From: DASTGO01 sp035719045
GTDB lineage: Bacteria; Actinomycetota; Actinomycetes; Actinomycetales; Kineosporiaceae
Assembly: GCA_035719045.1 (NCBI GenBank)
Contig: DASTGO010000369.1
Location: forward strand, 1-5,367
Reading direction: 5' to 3'
Length of the DNA: 5,367 nt
Made by a program: the position numbers and the translations under genes. The notes below the pieces were generated by a model. That model did no database searches and was not told the DNA's origin. It worked only from the letters and a program-made list of their open reading frames with translations. Every line of letters starts with the position of its first letter. Within the stretch, counting starts at the first letter, position 1. This document shows, one piece after another, positions 1-5,367 of the stretch.

Positions 1-1548
1 TCCCAGGTCGAGGGCCGCCTGGTCACGGACCCGCCGGGTGATGTCCAGGAAGGGCTCGCCGGACCAGGTCTCGTCGTCGTGATCATCGCCGGATTCGCCG
101 GCCGAGCGGTTGCCGGAACCGCCGCCGACCACCGGCACCGACCCGCCGACCACCGGCACCGACCCGCCGACCATCGGTGGGCGCGCCCCGCCCTGGCCGC
201 CGCGCGTGACCGTCGACCCCGACTGCGCCCACGGCGGCCCGTCCGGACCCGGCAGGGAACCACGCACGGCGAACTCCCCGGCCGGACTGCCGCGACGGAT
301 CGGCCACGGCCCCGGCAGCACACGTCCGCCCTCGCCCGAGAGCCCGCCGCCCGATCCCCGACCGTCAGGGCGAAGGCCGCCCGGGAACGGCTCCGCCATG
401 CGACTGCCGTCGGCTCCGGCGAGGCCCGGACGGTCCGCGGTGGGGGCGGAGTACGGGTCGTCCCCGCCCGCGGTGTCCCCGCCCGCGGTGTCCCCGTCCG
501 CGGCCCGGCGCTGGGCGGCCGACTCCGCCGGATTCCCGTCGTCGCCGTCCGGGGCGGTGCCGGGGCGGTCGGCGGTGTCGGGAGGGCTACCGGGCACTCC
601 TGCGCAGTCGTGCTCCGGCGGCAGGGGCGGCAGTGACAACGGGCCGGGAGTCACCGCGAGCCAGGCCAGCCGGGCGACCTCGGCCGCCGTGGGCCGCCGC
701 ACGGGATCGGCGTCCAGGCAACGCAGCAGCAGCCGGACCAGTGCCGTACGGCCTCCGGGAAGGGCCCCGCCGACCGGACCGGAGGCCTCGGCGACCTCCG
801 ACCCCTGCCCCGCCGAGGACGGGGACCGTCCGACCAGGGCGAACCAGCCGACGGCACCCAGCCCCCACAGGTCACGGGCGGGATCCGCGGACGGTCCGGC
901 GGCCGGGTCCGCGAAGCCGGGGGTGGCCCAGGCCGGATCCCCCCGATCGGTTCCGAAGACGGCACCGAGCCCGAGATCGGACAGCAGCGGCCGTCCCTCG
1001 CCGGTGAACAGGACGTTCCCGGGTGCCAGATCGCCGTGCACCAGACCATCGGCGTGCAGGTCCGCCAGGGCCCGGGCCAGGGTGACCAGGAGCGTGCTGA
1101 CCTCCGCCGGCTCCAGCGGTCCGCGCAGCCGGACCAGCCGGGCCAGGCTCCCGCCCGCGGCGTGGTCCAACACCAGTGCCCGGGACCCGTCCGGAAGGTC
1201 GAGCACTCTGCGCAGCCGGACGACATGAGGGTGGTCGATGCGCCGCAGTAGGGCGATCTCGCGGGCCAACCGCTCGGCCGCCTCCGCATCGGCCGCCTCC
1301 CCGGCGTCCGTCTCCGCGTCATCCACCCGTGCCGCGCCCCGGGGGGCCCTGGTCGCCGGGCCGGCGCCGCAGGTGGGTCGCCGGCCGGACGGCCGCCGGA
1401 GCTTGACCGCGACCTGCTCGCCCGTCCCGGCGTCGACGGCCGCCCAGACCTCGCCGTGAGCCCCCCGCCCCAGCGGATACGACAGCCGCAGCCCGGGGAC
1501 GTGCGGCGGCCAGAGCGGTCCCGGCGGGGTCAGCGGTCCATGATCCAT
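1..1548 (-). CDS. Hanks-type Ser/Thr protein kinase-like protein, C-terminus beyond window
   Basis: Phosphotransfer from ATP to a protein substrate is inferred from the kinase fold; the substrate is unknown. The reading frame has no stop from ATG 1548 to base 1 (516 codons). The kinase domain spans about residues 20-297: glycine loop G27-R-G29-A-H-G32-E-V34, ATP lysine K49 (VAVK), helix-C glutamate E97, catalytic loop H171-G-D173-L-A-P-G-N178, DFG equivalent D191-L-G, a GTPG-like activation segment ending near ATPGF (208-212), RDLWGLG in helix F (225-231) and R285 in DPVRRPT. All key catalytic residues are present, but HRD is HGD (non-RD type) and about 30 extra residues separate K49 from E97. 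Residues from about 300 on are a Gly/Pro/Asp-rich, probably disordered tail with tandem repeats, becoming more ordinary near residues 490-516 (WSGEPFLDITRRVRDQAALD). No membrane segment is seen so far. ATG 1548 is the only ATG/GTG after the in-frame stop at 1588-1590. The ribosome binding site is weak. Confidence 0.85.
   Translation of the reverse strand, partial: MDHGPLTPPGPLWPPHVPGLRLSYPLGRGAHGEVWAAVDAGTGEQVAVKLRRPSGRRPTCGAGPATRAPRGAARVDDAETDAGEAADAEAAERLAREIALLRRIDHPHVVRLRRVLDLPDGSRALVLDHAAGGSLARLVRLRGPLEPAEVSTLLVTLARALADLHADGLVHGDLAPGNVLFTGEGRPLLSDLGLGAVFGTDRGDPAWATPGFADPAAGPSADPARDLWGLGAVGWFALVGRSPSSAGQGSEVAEASGPVGGALPGGRTALVRLLLRCLDADPVRRPTAAEVARLAWLAVTPGPLSLPPLPPEHDCAGVPGSPPDTADRPGTAPDGDDGNPAESAAQRRAADGDTAGGDTAGGDDPYSAPTADRPGLAGADGSRMAEPFPGGLRPDGRGSGGGLSGEGGRVLPGPWPIRRGSPAGEFAVRGSLPGPDGPPWAQSGSTVTRGGQGGARPPMVGGSVPVVGGSVPVVGGGSGNRSAGESGDDHDDETWSGEPFLDITRRVRDQAALDLG
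124..177. repeat. 21-bp tandem repeat in the kinase tail (SVPVVGG units)
   Basis: Two perfect 21-bp copies at 124-144 and 145-165 are followed by a partial, diverged third copy to about 177. The period is a multiple of three. In the kinase frame it encodes repeated Val-Gly-Gly-Ser-Val-Pro-Val heptads near residues 458-474. It probably arose by replication slippage within a disordered linker. Confidence 0.85.
461..503. repeat. 15-bp tandem repeat in the kinase tail (GGDTA units)
   Basis: TCCCCGCCCGCGGTG occurs at 461-475 and 476-490, followed by a 13-base third copy with one mismatch (491-503). In the kinase frame it encodes Asp-Thr-Ala-Gly-Gly pentads within an acidic, Ala/Gly-rich stretch. 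The period keeps the frame open. Confidence 0.85.
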
Positions 1549-1554
1549 ACCGCC

Positions 1555-1560
1555 AGCCTG
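1555..1560 (-). promoter_or_regulatory. Possible -10 box for leaderless transcription of the kinase gene
   Basis: CAGGCT on the minus strand ends 6 nt before ATG 1548, the same spacing as at the oxidoreductase start. It matches only the A and final T of TAnnnT, and no -35 box is evident. It is listed because the kinase start also lacks a clear ribosome binding site. Confidence 0.18.
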
Positions 1561-1636
1561 CCCGATCCGGGCGAAGCGCCGCTGCCGTCATCCACAGGCC
1601 CCGGGCGCCCGGCGACCACTCCGCCGCAGTGCCGCC

Positions 1637-1714
1637 CACCCGGCACCGGGCTGTCCCGCCCACCCGGCCGACGGCTGTCCCACCCGGCACCGGGCTGTCC
1701 CGCCTACCCGGCCG
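1637..1714. repeat. Duplicated 34-bp element with a degenerate middle copy, across the oxidoreductase stop
   Basis: The segments 1637-1670 and 1681-1714 are identical except for one base (C at 1661, T at 1705). Between and overlapping them, 1661-1680 is a shorter diverged copy (CACCCGG...CTGTCC). Each full copy holds a small inverted repeat, CCCGGCACCGGG, able to form only a 4-5 bp stem. There is no following T-run, so it is not a standard intrinsic terminator. The right-hand copy runs into the last codons and TAG stop of the oxidoreductase. The rest of the 155-bp gap to the kinase (1549-1636) shows no clear signal apart from a -10-like hexamer. Confidence 0.85.
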
Positions 1715-2759
1715 CCTGCCGACCGGCCACCGGAATGCCGAGCCGGACCACACCGCTGGTGGCGGCACTGCGCCGGGCTGCGTCCAGGACGTCGAGCACG
1801 TGGACGGCGTCGGCCGGGTCCACCGGCATGGCGGCCTGCCGGGCGAGCGGGTCCGGCTCCGCGAGGGCCGCCCGGACCGCCGGGTAGAAGTCGCCGTGCC
1901 CCCCGTCGGCGGCCGGGACCGGTTCCCGCTGTTCGCCGCGGACCAGCCAGCCGCAGTGTCCGGGCAGGTCGTCGAAACCACCGAACGCGACCGGTTCGGA
2001 CTCGAAGCCGGTGACCACATAGGCGGCGACGCCGCCCAGGACGCGGGTCCGCGGACCGGGGGCGGCGGCCACCGAGGACGCCGTGAGGTGGCTGGTCGTC
2101 CCGCCGGCGTGGCGCAGCGCGAGGAAGGCCTCGTCCTCGGCGGGCGTCGTCCAGGCCGCCACCTCCGCGTACACCTGCTCGACCGGCCCGAAGAGCCGGA
2201 CCGCGGCGTCGACCAGGTGGGTGTGCAGGTCGAGCAGGATGCCGCCGCCCTGCTGCCACGACGCCAGCTCCCGCCAGCGTTCCTTCGGCACCGGTCGCCA
2301 GCGTTCCCACCGCCGCTCGAACCGGTGGACCTCCCCCAGCACACCGTCGCGCAGCAGCCGCGCCAGGGTGAGGTTCTCCGTGTCCCAGCGCCGGTTCTGG
2401 AACACCGTCAGCGGCACCCCGGCCGCGGCGGCCGCCCGGGTCACCTCCCCCGCCTGCAACCCGTCGACGGCCAGCGGCTTGTCGACCACGACCGGCACGC
2501 CCGCGGCCACGCACGCCACCACCTGCTCGGCGTGTACCCCGCTCGGGGACGCCAGCACGACCAGGTCCGGACCGGCGGCCAGCGCGGCGTCGAGATCGGG
2601 CACGACCCGGGCGTCCGGCAGTTCGGCCGCCGCCTGCGCGACCCGCTGCGGGTTCGCCGTGACCACCAGGTGCGGGCCCATCCCGGCCGCCGCCAGCAGC
2701 GGGGCGTGGATCCCCCGCCCGGCCGACCCGTACCCCACCAGAGCGACCTGCGACGTCAT
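1704..2759 (-). CDS. Gfo/Idh/MocA family NAD(P)-dependent oxidoreductase
   Basis: A probable cytoplasmic sugar or cyclitol dehydrogenase of 351 residues, a normal length for the family. The N-terminal Rossmann half carries the dinucleotide motif G9-Y-G11-S-A-G14 after a hydrophobic strand (VALVGYG), then SPSGVH (71-76) and V92-D-K94-P95, the family's EKP motif with Asp for Glu; K94 is the expected catalytic lysine. FQNRRWD (120-126) and GGGILLDLHTHLVD (171-184) match the YdgJ/YhhX/scyllo-inositol dehydrogenase branch, with D177 and H181 as likely active-site residues. The usual DLG is DLH here (H179). The C-terminal half should form the open beta-sheet substrate domain. The substrate cannot be deduced: inositols, other sugars or a secondary-metabolite sugar are all possible. 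The start at ATG 2759 places the Rossmann strand directly at the N-terminus as usual; no good Shine-Dalgarno precedes it. It follows the exporter gene by 67 bp on the same strand. The TAG stop lies inside a duplicated element. Confidence 0.92.
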   Translation of the reverse strand: MTSQVALVGYGSAGRGIHAPLLAAAGMGPHLVVTANPQRVAQAAAELPDARVVPDLDAALAAGPDLVVLASPSGVHAEQVVACVAAGVPVVVDKPLAVDGLQAGEVTRAAAAAGVPLTVFQNRRWDTENLTLARLLRDGVLGEVHRFERRWERWRPVPKERWRELASWQQGGGILLDLHTHLVDAAVRLFGPVEQVYAEVAAWTTPAEDEAFLALRHAGGTTSHLTASSVAAAPGPRTRVLGGVAAYVVTGFESEPVAFGGFDDLPGHCGWLVRGEQREPVPAADGGHGDFYPAVRAALAEPDPLARQAAMPVDPADAVHVLDVLDAARRSAATSGVVRLGIPVAGRQAAG

Positions 2760-2765
2760 GGCCGC

Positions 2766-2771
2766 AGGCTA
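2766..2771 (-). promoter_or_regulatory. Possible -10 box for leaderless transcription of the oxidoreductase
   Basis: TAGCCT on the minus strand ends 6 nt before ATG 2759, which would place transcription start on the A of the start codon. No Shine-Dalgarno precedes this ATG, which fits a leaderless mRNA. No convincing -35 box is present, and such hexamers are common by chance. Confidence 0.25.
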
Positions 2772-2796
2772 CGGGGCGGACCAGCGGGCCCGCGGT

Positions 2797-2841
2797 TCAG
2801 ACGTCCTGGGCTCAGACGTCCTGGGCTCAGACGTCCTGGGC
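2797..2841. repeat. Three perfect 15-bp tandem copies carrying the exporter's last codons and stop
   Basis: TCAGACGTCCTGGGC occurs at 2797-2811, 2812-2826 and 2827-2841 without a mismatch. Read on the minus strand in the exporter frame, each copy encodes Ala-Gln-Asp-Val followed by TGA. The first copy in the reading direction (2841-2827) ends the protein. The other two lie in the 67-bp gap before the oxidoreductase and keep the same frame, so they form two spare stops. Each unit contains the palindrome GACGTC. Confidence 0.95.
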
Positions 2842-5205
2842 GTCAGGCTGCGTCGCCCGGGCCAGCCGACCGGGCAGCCAGATCCGCCGGCCGAGGTCAT
2901 GGGACAGCGCCGGGACCAGCAGCGAGCGGACGACCAGGGTGTCCAGCAGGACGCCGAACGCCACGATGAACGCGGTCTGGGCCAGGAACAGGATCGGGAT
3001 CACGCCGAGCGCCGCGAACGTCGCCGCCAGCACGACACCGGCGCTGGTGATCACCCCTCCGGTCACGGCGAGCCCGCTGAGGATGCCGGGCCGGGTGCCG
3101 TGCAGCCCCGACTCCTCCCGCACCCGGACCATGAGGAAGATCGAGTAGTCGATCCCGAGCGCGACCAGGAAGACGAACCCGTAGAGCGGGACCCCGGCGT
3201 CCGCGCCCGGGAAGTGGAAGACGTGGTTGAACACCACGGCGGAGGCGCCCAGGGTCGCCGCGAACGACAGCACGTTCGCCACCAGCAGCACCAGCGGCGC
3301 GACCAGGGCCCGTAGCAGCAGGGCCAGCACCACGAAGATGACCAGCAGGATCACCGGGATGATCCGGTTACGGTCGGAGGTGGCGACGTCGCGCAGGTCG
3401 GCGTTCGTCGCGGCACCGCCGCCGACCAGCGCCTGCGGGCTCACCGCGTCGAGGGAACTGCGCAGCCGGCGGACGGTGTCGATGGCCCGATCGGAGTCCG
3501 CCGGGTCGCTCAGCGTCGCCAGCAGCTGCACCCGGCCGTCGACCACCTTGGGGCTTCCCTGCGGTGCACCCATGGCACCCGAACCCGTGGCACCCGGACC
3601 CGTCGCCGCGGAGCCCGTCCCGGCCGGACCCGTCGCCGCGGACCCCGTCCCCGCCGAACCGGTCCCGCCCGTCCCGGCAGGTGCGGCCGGACCTCCCGCG
3701 GGCACGGCGAACGCGGACTGCACGCCGTGGTCCGCCCGGACGGCAGCCAGCAGTTCGGCCGCCCTGTCCGCCGGACCGATCACCACCGCCGGGCTGCCGG
3801 AGCCGCCCGGGAAGTAGCGCGGCAGCTCCTTGCCGCCGGTGACGGACTCGACCGCGGTGAGGAAGGTGTCCGCCTGGGAGGCGCCCTGCGCCTTCAGGGT
3901 CGGCACGAAGCAGGCCAGCCCGATCAGGACCGCGGCGGTGATCGTCCAGACCCGCCGCGGGTGGGTGCCGACCAGCCGGGACACCCGCCCCCAGATCCCC
4001 GCCGTCTCCGGCTTCTCGCTGCCCAGATGCGGGACCTGGGGCCAGAAGATCCAGCGGCCGTGCTGCCCGGGACTGTTGCGGCCGGGGATGACCAGCACCG
4101 CGGGCAGGAAGGTCAGCGAGGCCAGCAGTGCCGAGGCGATGCCGATCGCCCCGACCGGGCCGAGGCTGCGGGTGGGGCCGAGGCCGGACAGCAGCAGGCA
4201 GAGCAGGCCGAGGACGACCGTCCCGGCGGAGGCGGCCACCGGCTCCAGGGTCCGCCGCCAGGCCAGTGCCATCGCCTCGTACCGGTCGTCGTGGCGGCGC
4301 AGCTCCTCCCGGTACCGGGCCACCAGCAGCAGCGCGTAGTCGGTGGCGGCGCCGATGACCAGGATCGACAGGATGCCCTGCGCCTGCCCGTCCAGGGTGA
4401 TCACGTCGTGCTTGGCCAGCTGGTAGACCGCGAGGGTGGCCAGCACGTAGGCGCTGCCCGCGGACAGCAGCACCAGCAGCGGCACAACCGGACTGCGGTA
4501 CACCACGAGCAGGATGACCAGGACGGTCAGCACCGCGACCAGGATCAGGATCCCGTCGACCCCGCCGAACGCCTTGACCAGGTCGGCGACCTGCGCGGCG
4601 GGCCCCGCCACGTAGACCTTCAGCCCCGCGCCGGCGAGGGTGGCGTCCGCCTTCCGGATCGCCCCGACCGCTTCCTGCACCGCGCTCTTGCCGTCCGCCA
4701 GCCGGCTGCCCAGGTCCTCCAGGTCGAAGTTCAGCACCGCCAGCGCGGCCTTGCCCTGGCCCGGACCCGTGGACGACACCGTCACCGGGGGCATCTCACG
4801 GGAGACCAGGAAGTCGCCGACCCTGACCGAAGGCGCCTTCGTGACCGGGATCTCCAGGTCGGGGACGGAGGCGACGAAGGCCCGTACGGCGGACAGCTGC
4901 TGCGGGGTCAGCTCCCGGTCGCTGGTCACCAGCAGGGTGGCCGGGTAGTTGCGCGCGGTCGAGAAGGTGCGCTGCAGGGCCGCCACCCGGCTGGACTCGG
5001 CACTGGCCGGCAGGTACGAGGAGGAGTCGTTCTTCTGCACCTGCGACAGCTGGTAGCTGCCGCCCGCACCGGCGATCCCGAACCAGATCACGAGCAGGGC
5101 CGCCGGAAGCAGCCAGCGCAGGCGCCGCCGGGATCCGCTGCCGGCCGGCGGGCCGGACGGCGGCACGGCGCCGGACCGGGTGGGGGCGGGAGTCTCAGCG
5201 GCCAC
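2827..5205 (-). CDS. MMPL/RND family membrane transporter (probable lipid or drug exporter)
   Basis: A proton-driven exporter of the MmpL/ActII-3 type in the cytoplasmic membrane; the substrate is probably a lipid, siderophore or hydrophobic compound but is not identifiable. From the GTG at 5205 it is 792 residues; numbering below counts from the longer ATG at 5271 (814 residues). The family layout is a two-fold repeat: membrane segment 51-71, external domain about 75-235, five membrane segments 237-396, a cytoplasmic linker with the typical WGRVSRLVGTHPRRVW (427-442), segment 441-457, a second external domain about 460-635 and five more segments 636-790. The proton-relay Asp-Tyr pairs are both present: D311-Y312 (GAATDYALLLVARYREE) and D708-Y709 (ALGIDYSIFLMVRVREE). 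A seven-pentad Gly-rich insertion sits at 533-567. GTG 5205 is preferred because GGAG lies 6 nt upstream, whereas ATG 5271 has no ribosome binding site and lies inside an inverted repeat at the predicted transcript start. The GTG at 5166, 13 codons further in, lacks a ribosome binding site. The TGA stop is part of a triplicated 15-bp unit. Confidence 0.93.
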   Translation of the reverse strand: MAAETPAPTRSGAVPPSGPPAGSGSRRRLRWLLPAALLVIWFGIAGAGGSYQLSQVQKNDSSSYLPASAESSRVAALQRTFSTARNYPATLLVTSDRELTPQQLSAVRAFVASVPDLEIPVTKAPSVRVGDFLVSREMPPVTVSSTGPGQGKAALAVLNFDLEDLGSRLADGKSAVQEAVGAIRKADATLAGAGLKVYVAGPAAQVADLVKAFGGVDGILILVAVLTVLVILLVVYRSPVVPLLVLLSAGSAYVLATLAVYQLAKHDVITLDGQAQGILSILVIGAATDYALLLVARYREELRRHDDRYEAMALAWRRTLEPVAASAGTVVLGLLCLLLSGLGPTRSLGPVGAIGIASALLASLTFLPAVLVIPGRNSPGQHGRWIFWPQVPHLGSEKPETAGIWGRVSRLVGTHPRRVWTITAAVLIGLACFVPTLKAQGASQADTFLTAVESVTGGKELPRYFPGGSGSPAVVIGPADRAAELLAAVRADHGVQSAFAVPAGGPAAPAGTGGTGSAGTGSAATGPAGTGSAATGPGATGSGAMGAPQGSPKVVDGRVQLLATLSDPADSDRAIDTVRRLRSSLDAVSPQALVGGGAATNADLRDVATSDRNRIIPVILLVIFVVLALLLRALVAPLVLLVANVLSFAATLGASAVVFNHVFHFPGADAGVPLYGFVFLVALGIDYSIFLMVRVREESGLHGTRPGILSGLAVTGGVITSAGVVLAATFAALGVIPILFLAQTAFIVAFGVLLDTLVVRSLLVPALSHDLGRRIWLPGRLARATQPDAQDV
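3571..3675 (-). repeat. Seven Gly-rich pentapeptide repeats inside the exporter's second external loop
   Basis: Residues 533-567 (counted from ATG 5271) divide into seven pentads: GTGGT, GSAGT, GSAAT, GPAGT, GSAAT, GPGAT, GSGAM. At DNA level a 30-bp block, 3596-3625, is repeated at 3626-3655 with two mismatches. The stretch lies between the two halves of the second external domain, before KVVDGRVQLLATL. It reads as a flexible linker created by repeat expansion. Confidence 0.85.
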
Positions 5206-5211
5206 GGTGCT

Positions 5212-5215
5212 CTCC
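5212..5215 (-). promoter_or_regulatory. Ribosome binding site deciding the exporter start
   Basis: On the minus strand GGAG (within CCGGAGAGCACC) ends 6 nt before GTG 5203-5205. It is the only good Shine-Dalgarno near the 5' end of this frame. The upstream ATG at 5271 is preceded by GAACGTTCAGC, which has none. This supports GTG as the start and gives a leader of roughly 73 nt if transcription begins near 5278. Confidence 0.6.
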
Positions 5216-5258
5216 GGGGGAATGCGGGGTGCGGCAGGCGGGACGGCCCGCCACAGAC

Positions 5259-5282
5259 GAATGCTCAGCATGCTGAACGTTC
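5259..5282. promoter_or_regulatory. Inverted-repeat operator, probably for a TetR-type regulator
   Basis: A 24-bp imperfect palindrome centred between 5270 and 5271, with 20 of 24 positions symmetric. Its core TCAGCATGCTGA (5265-5276) is perfect over 12 bp. A second perfect palindrome, TGAACGTTCA (5274-5283), overlaps its right arm. It begins just after the predicted -10 box and covers the predicted transcription start, where repressor binding would block the exporter promoter. Length and symmetry resemble TetR-family operators, a class often found controlling MMPL and other efflux genes. No regulator gene lies inside the window, so assignment to TetR is inference; another dimeric repressor is possible. 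Confidence 0.55.
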
Positions 5283-5284
5283 AC

Positions 5285-5313
5285 ACCCTGACGGATGGGG
5301 CGGCGCGGCGCAA
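5285..5313 (-). promoter_or_regulatory. Predicted promoter of the exporter gene
   Basis: On the minus strand the -35-like TTGCGC (5313-5308) and -10-like CAGGGT (5290-5285) are separated by 17 nt. Matches to the TTGACA/TAnnnT pattern are partial but typical of actinobacterial sigma-70-type promoters. Transcription would start about 5278, inside the inverted repeat at 5259-5282. The agreement between promoter position and palindrome is the main support. Confidence 0.4.
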
Positions 5314-5367
5314 ACTCGCCACACCACCGCCGGGCGGGATCAGGCGCCGGTTGCGGCACAGGGCTGC

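Noticed and set aside
1637..1714. CRISPR-like or mobile-element reading of the 34-bp duplicated segment
   Set aside because: There are only two full copies, with a related partial copy rather than unique spacers, and no cas genes, transposase or terminal inverted repeats nearby.
2784..2793. Palindrome GCGGGCCCGC in the exporter-oxidoreductase gap as a terminator
   Set aside because: It has no loop and no following T-run, so it cannot form an intrinsic terminator. It is a likely chance palindrome in GC-rich DNA.
79..4948. Many long open frames on the plus strand and in other minus frames, including those at 110-1228, 1629-2969 and 2083-3315
   Set aside because: They are antisense or shifted shadows of the three genes. 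They are rich in Arg, Pro, Ala and Ser, show no domain motif and cross gene boundaries and repeats, as expected in GC-saturated DNA.
5205..5271. ATG 5271 as the exporter start
   Set aside because: It has no ribosome binding site, lies within the palindrome and would be only about 7 nt from the predicted transcript start. It is not excluded, but GTG 5205 is better supported.
5340..5367. Possible end of an upstream minus-strand gene (frame ending QPCAATGA at TGA 5340-5342)
   Set aside because: Only eight codons are visible, so a real gene end cannot be told from chance. The region 5314-5367 otherwise shows nothing I can support.

Overview
The window is very GC-rich DNA with strong G/C preference at third codon positions, GTG start usage and GC-saturated antisense frames. 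Together with the gene families present, this points to a high-GC actinobacterium; genus cannot be told from the sequence. No RNA gene, insertion sequence, CRISPR array or origin is visible.

All three genes lie on the minus strand and read right to left. (1) At 5205-2827 is an MMPL/RND-type membrane exporter, preceded by a promoter-like sequence (5285-5313) and a 24-bp inverted repeat (5259-5282) placed like a TetR-type operator over the predicted transcription start. (2) 67 bp further on, at 2759-1704, is a Gfo/Idh/MocA-family NAD(P)-dependent oxidoreductase resembling the scyllo-inositol dehydrogenase/YdgJ-type branch. (3) 155 bp further on, from 1548 to the left edge, is a Hanks-type protein kinase with an HGD catalytic loop and a long Gly/Pro/Asp-rich tail. 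It stays open to base 1, so its C-terminus is outside the window.

The exporter looks like a regulated, ligand-inducible gene whose regulator is probably outside the window to the right. The oxidoreductase and kinase could be read through from it, or have their own weak promoters: both lack a clear ribosome binding site and both have a -10-like hexamer exactly 6 nt before the ATG, as in leaderless transcripts. Nothing shows that the three products act in one pathway.

The most unusual aspect is short tandem duplication. A 15-bp unit carrying the exporter's last four codons plus stop is present three times in a row. A second in-frame 15-bp repeat lies in the kinase tail, seven Gly-rich pentads lie in an exporter loop, a 21-bp repeat lies in the kinase tail, and a 34-bp duplicated element fills part of the oxidoreductase-kinase gap. 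In that last element the only base difference between copies creates the oxidoreductase stop codon. I see no clear new multi-gene system; the repeats and the operator/start arrangement are the best leads.
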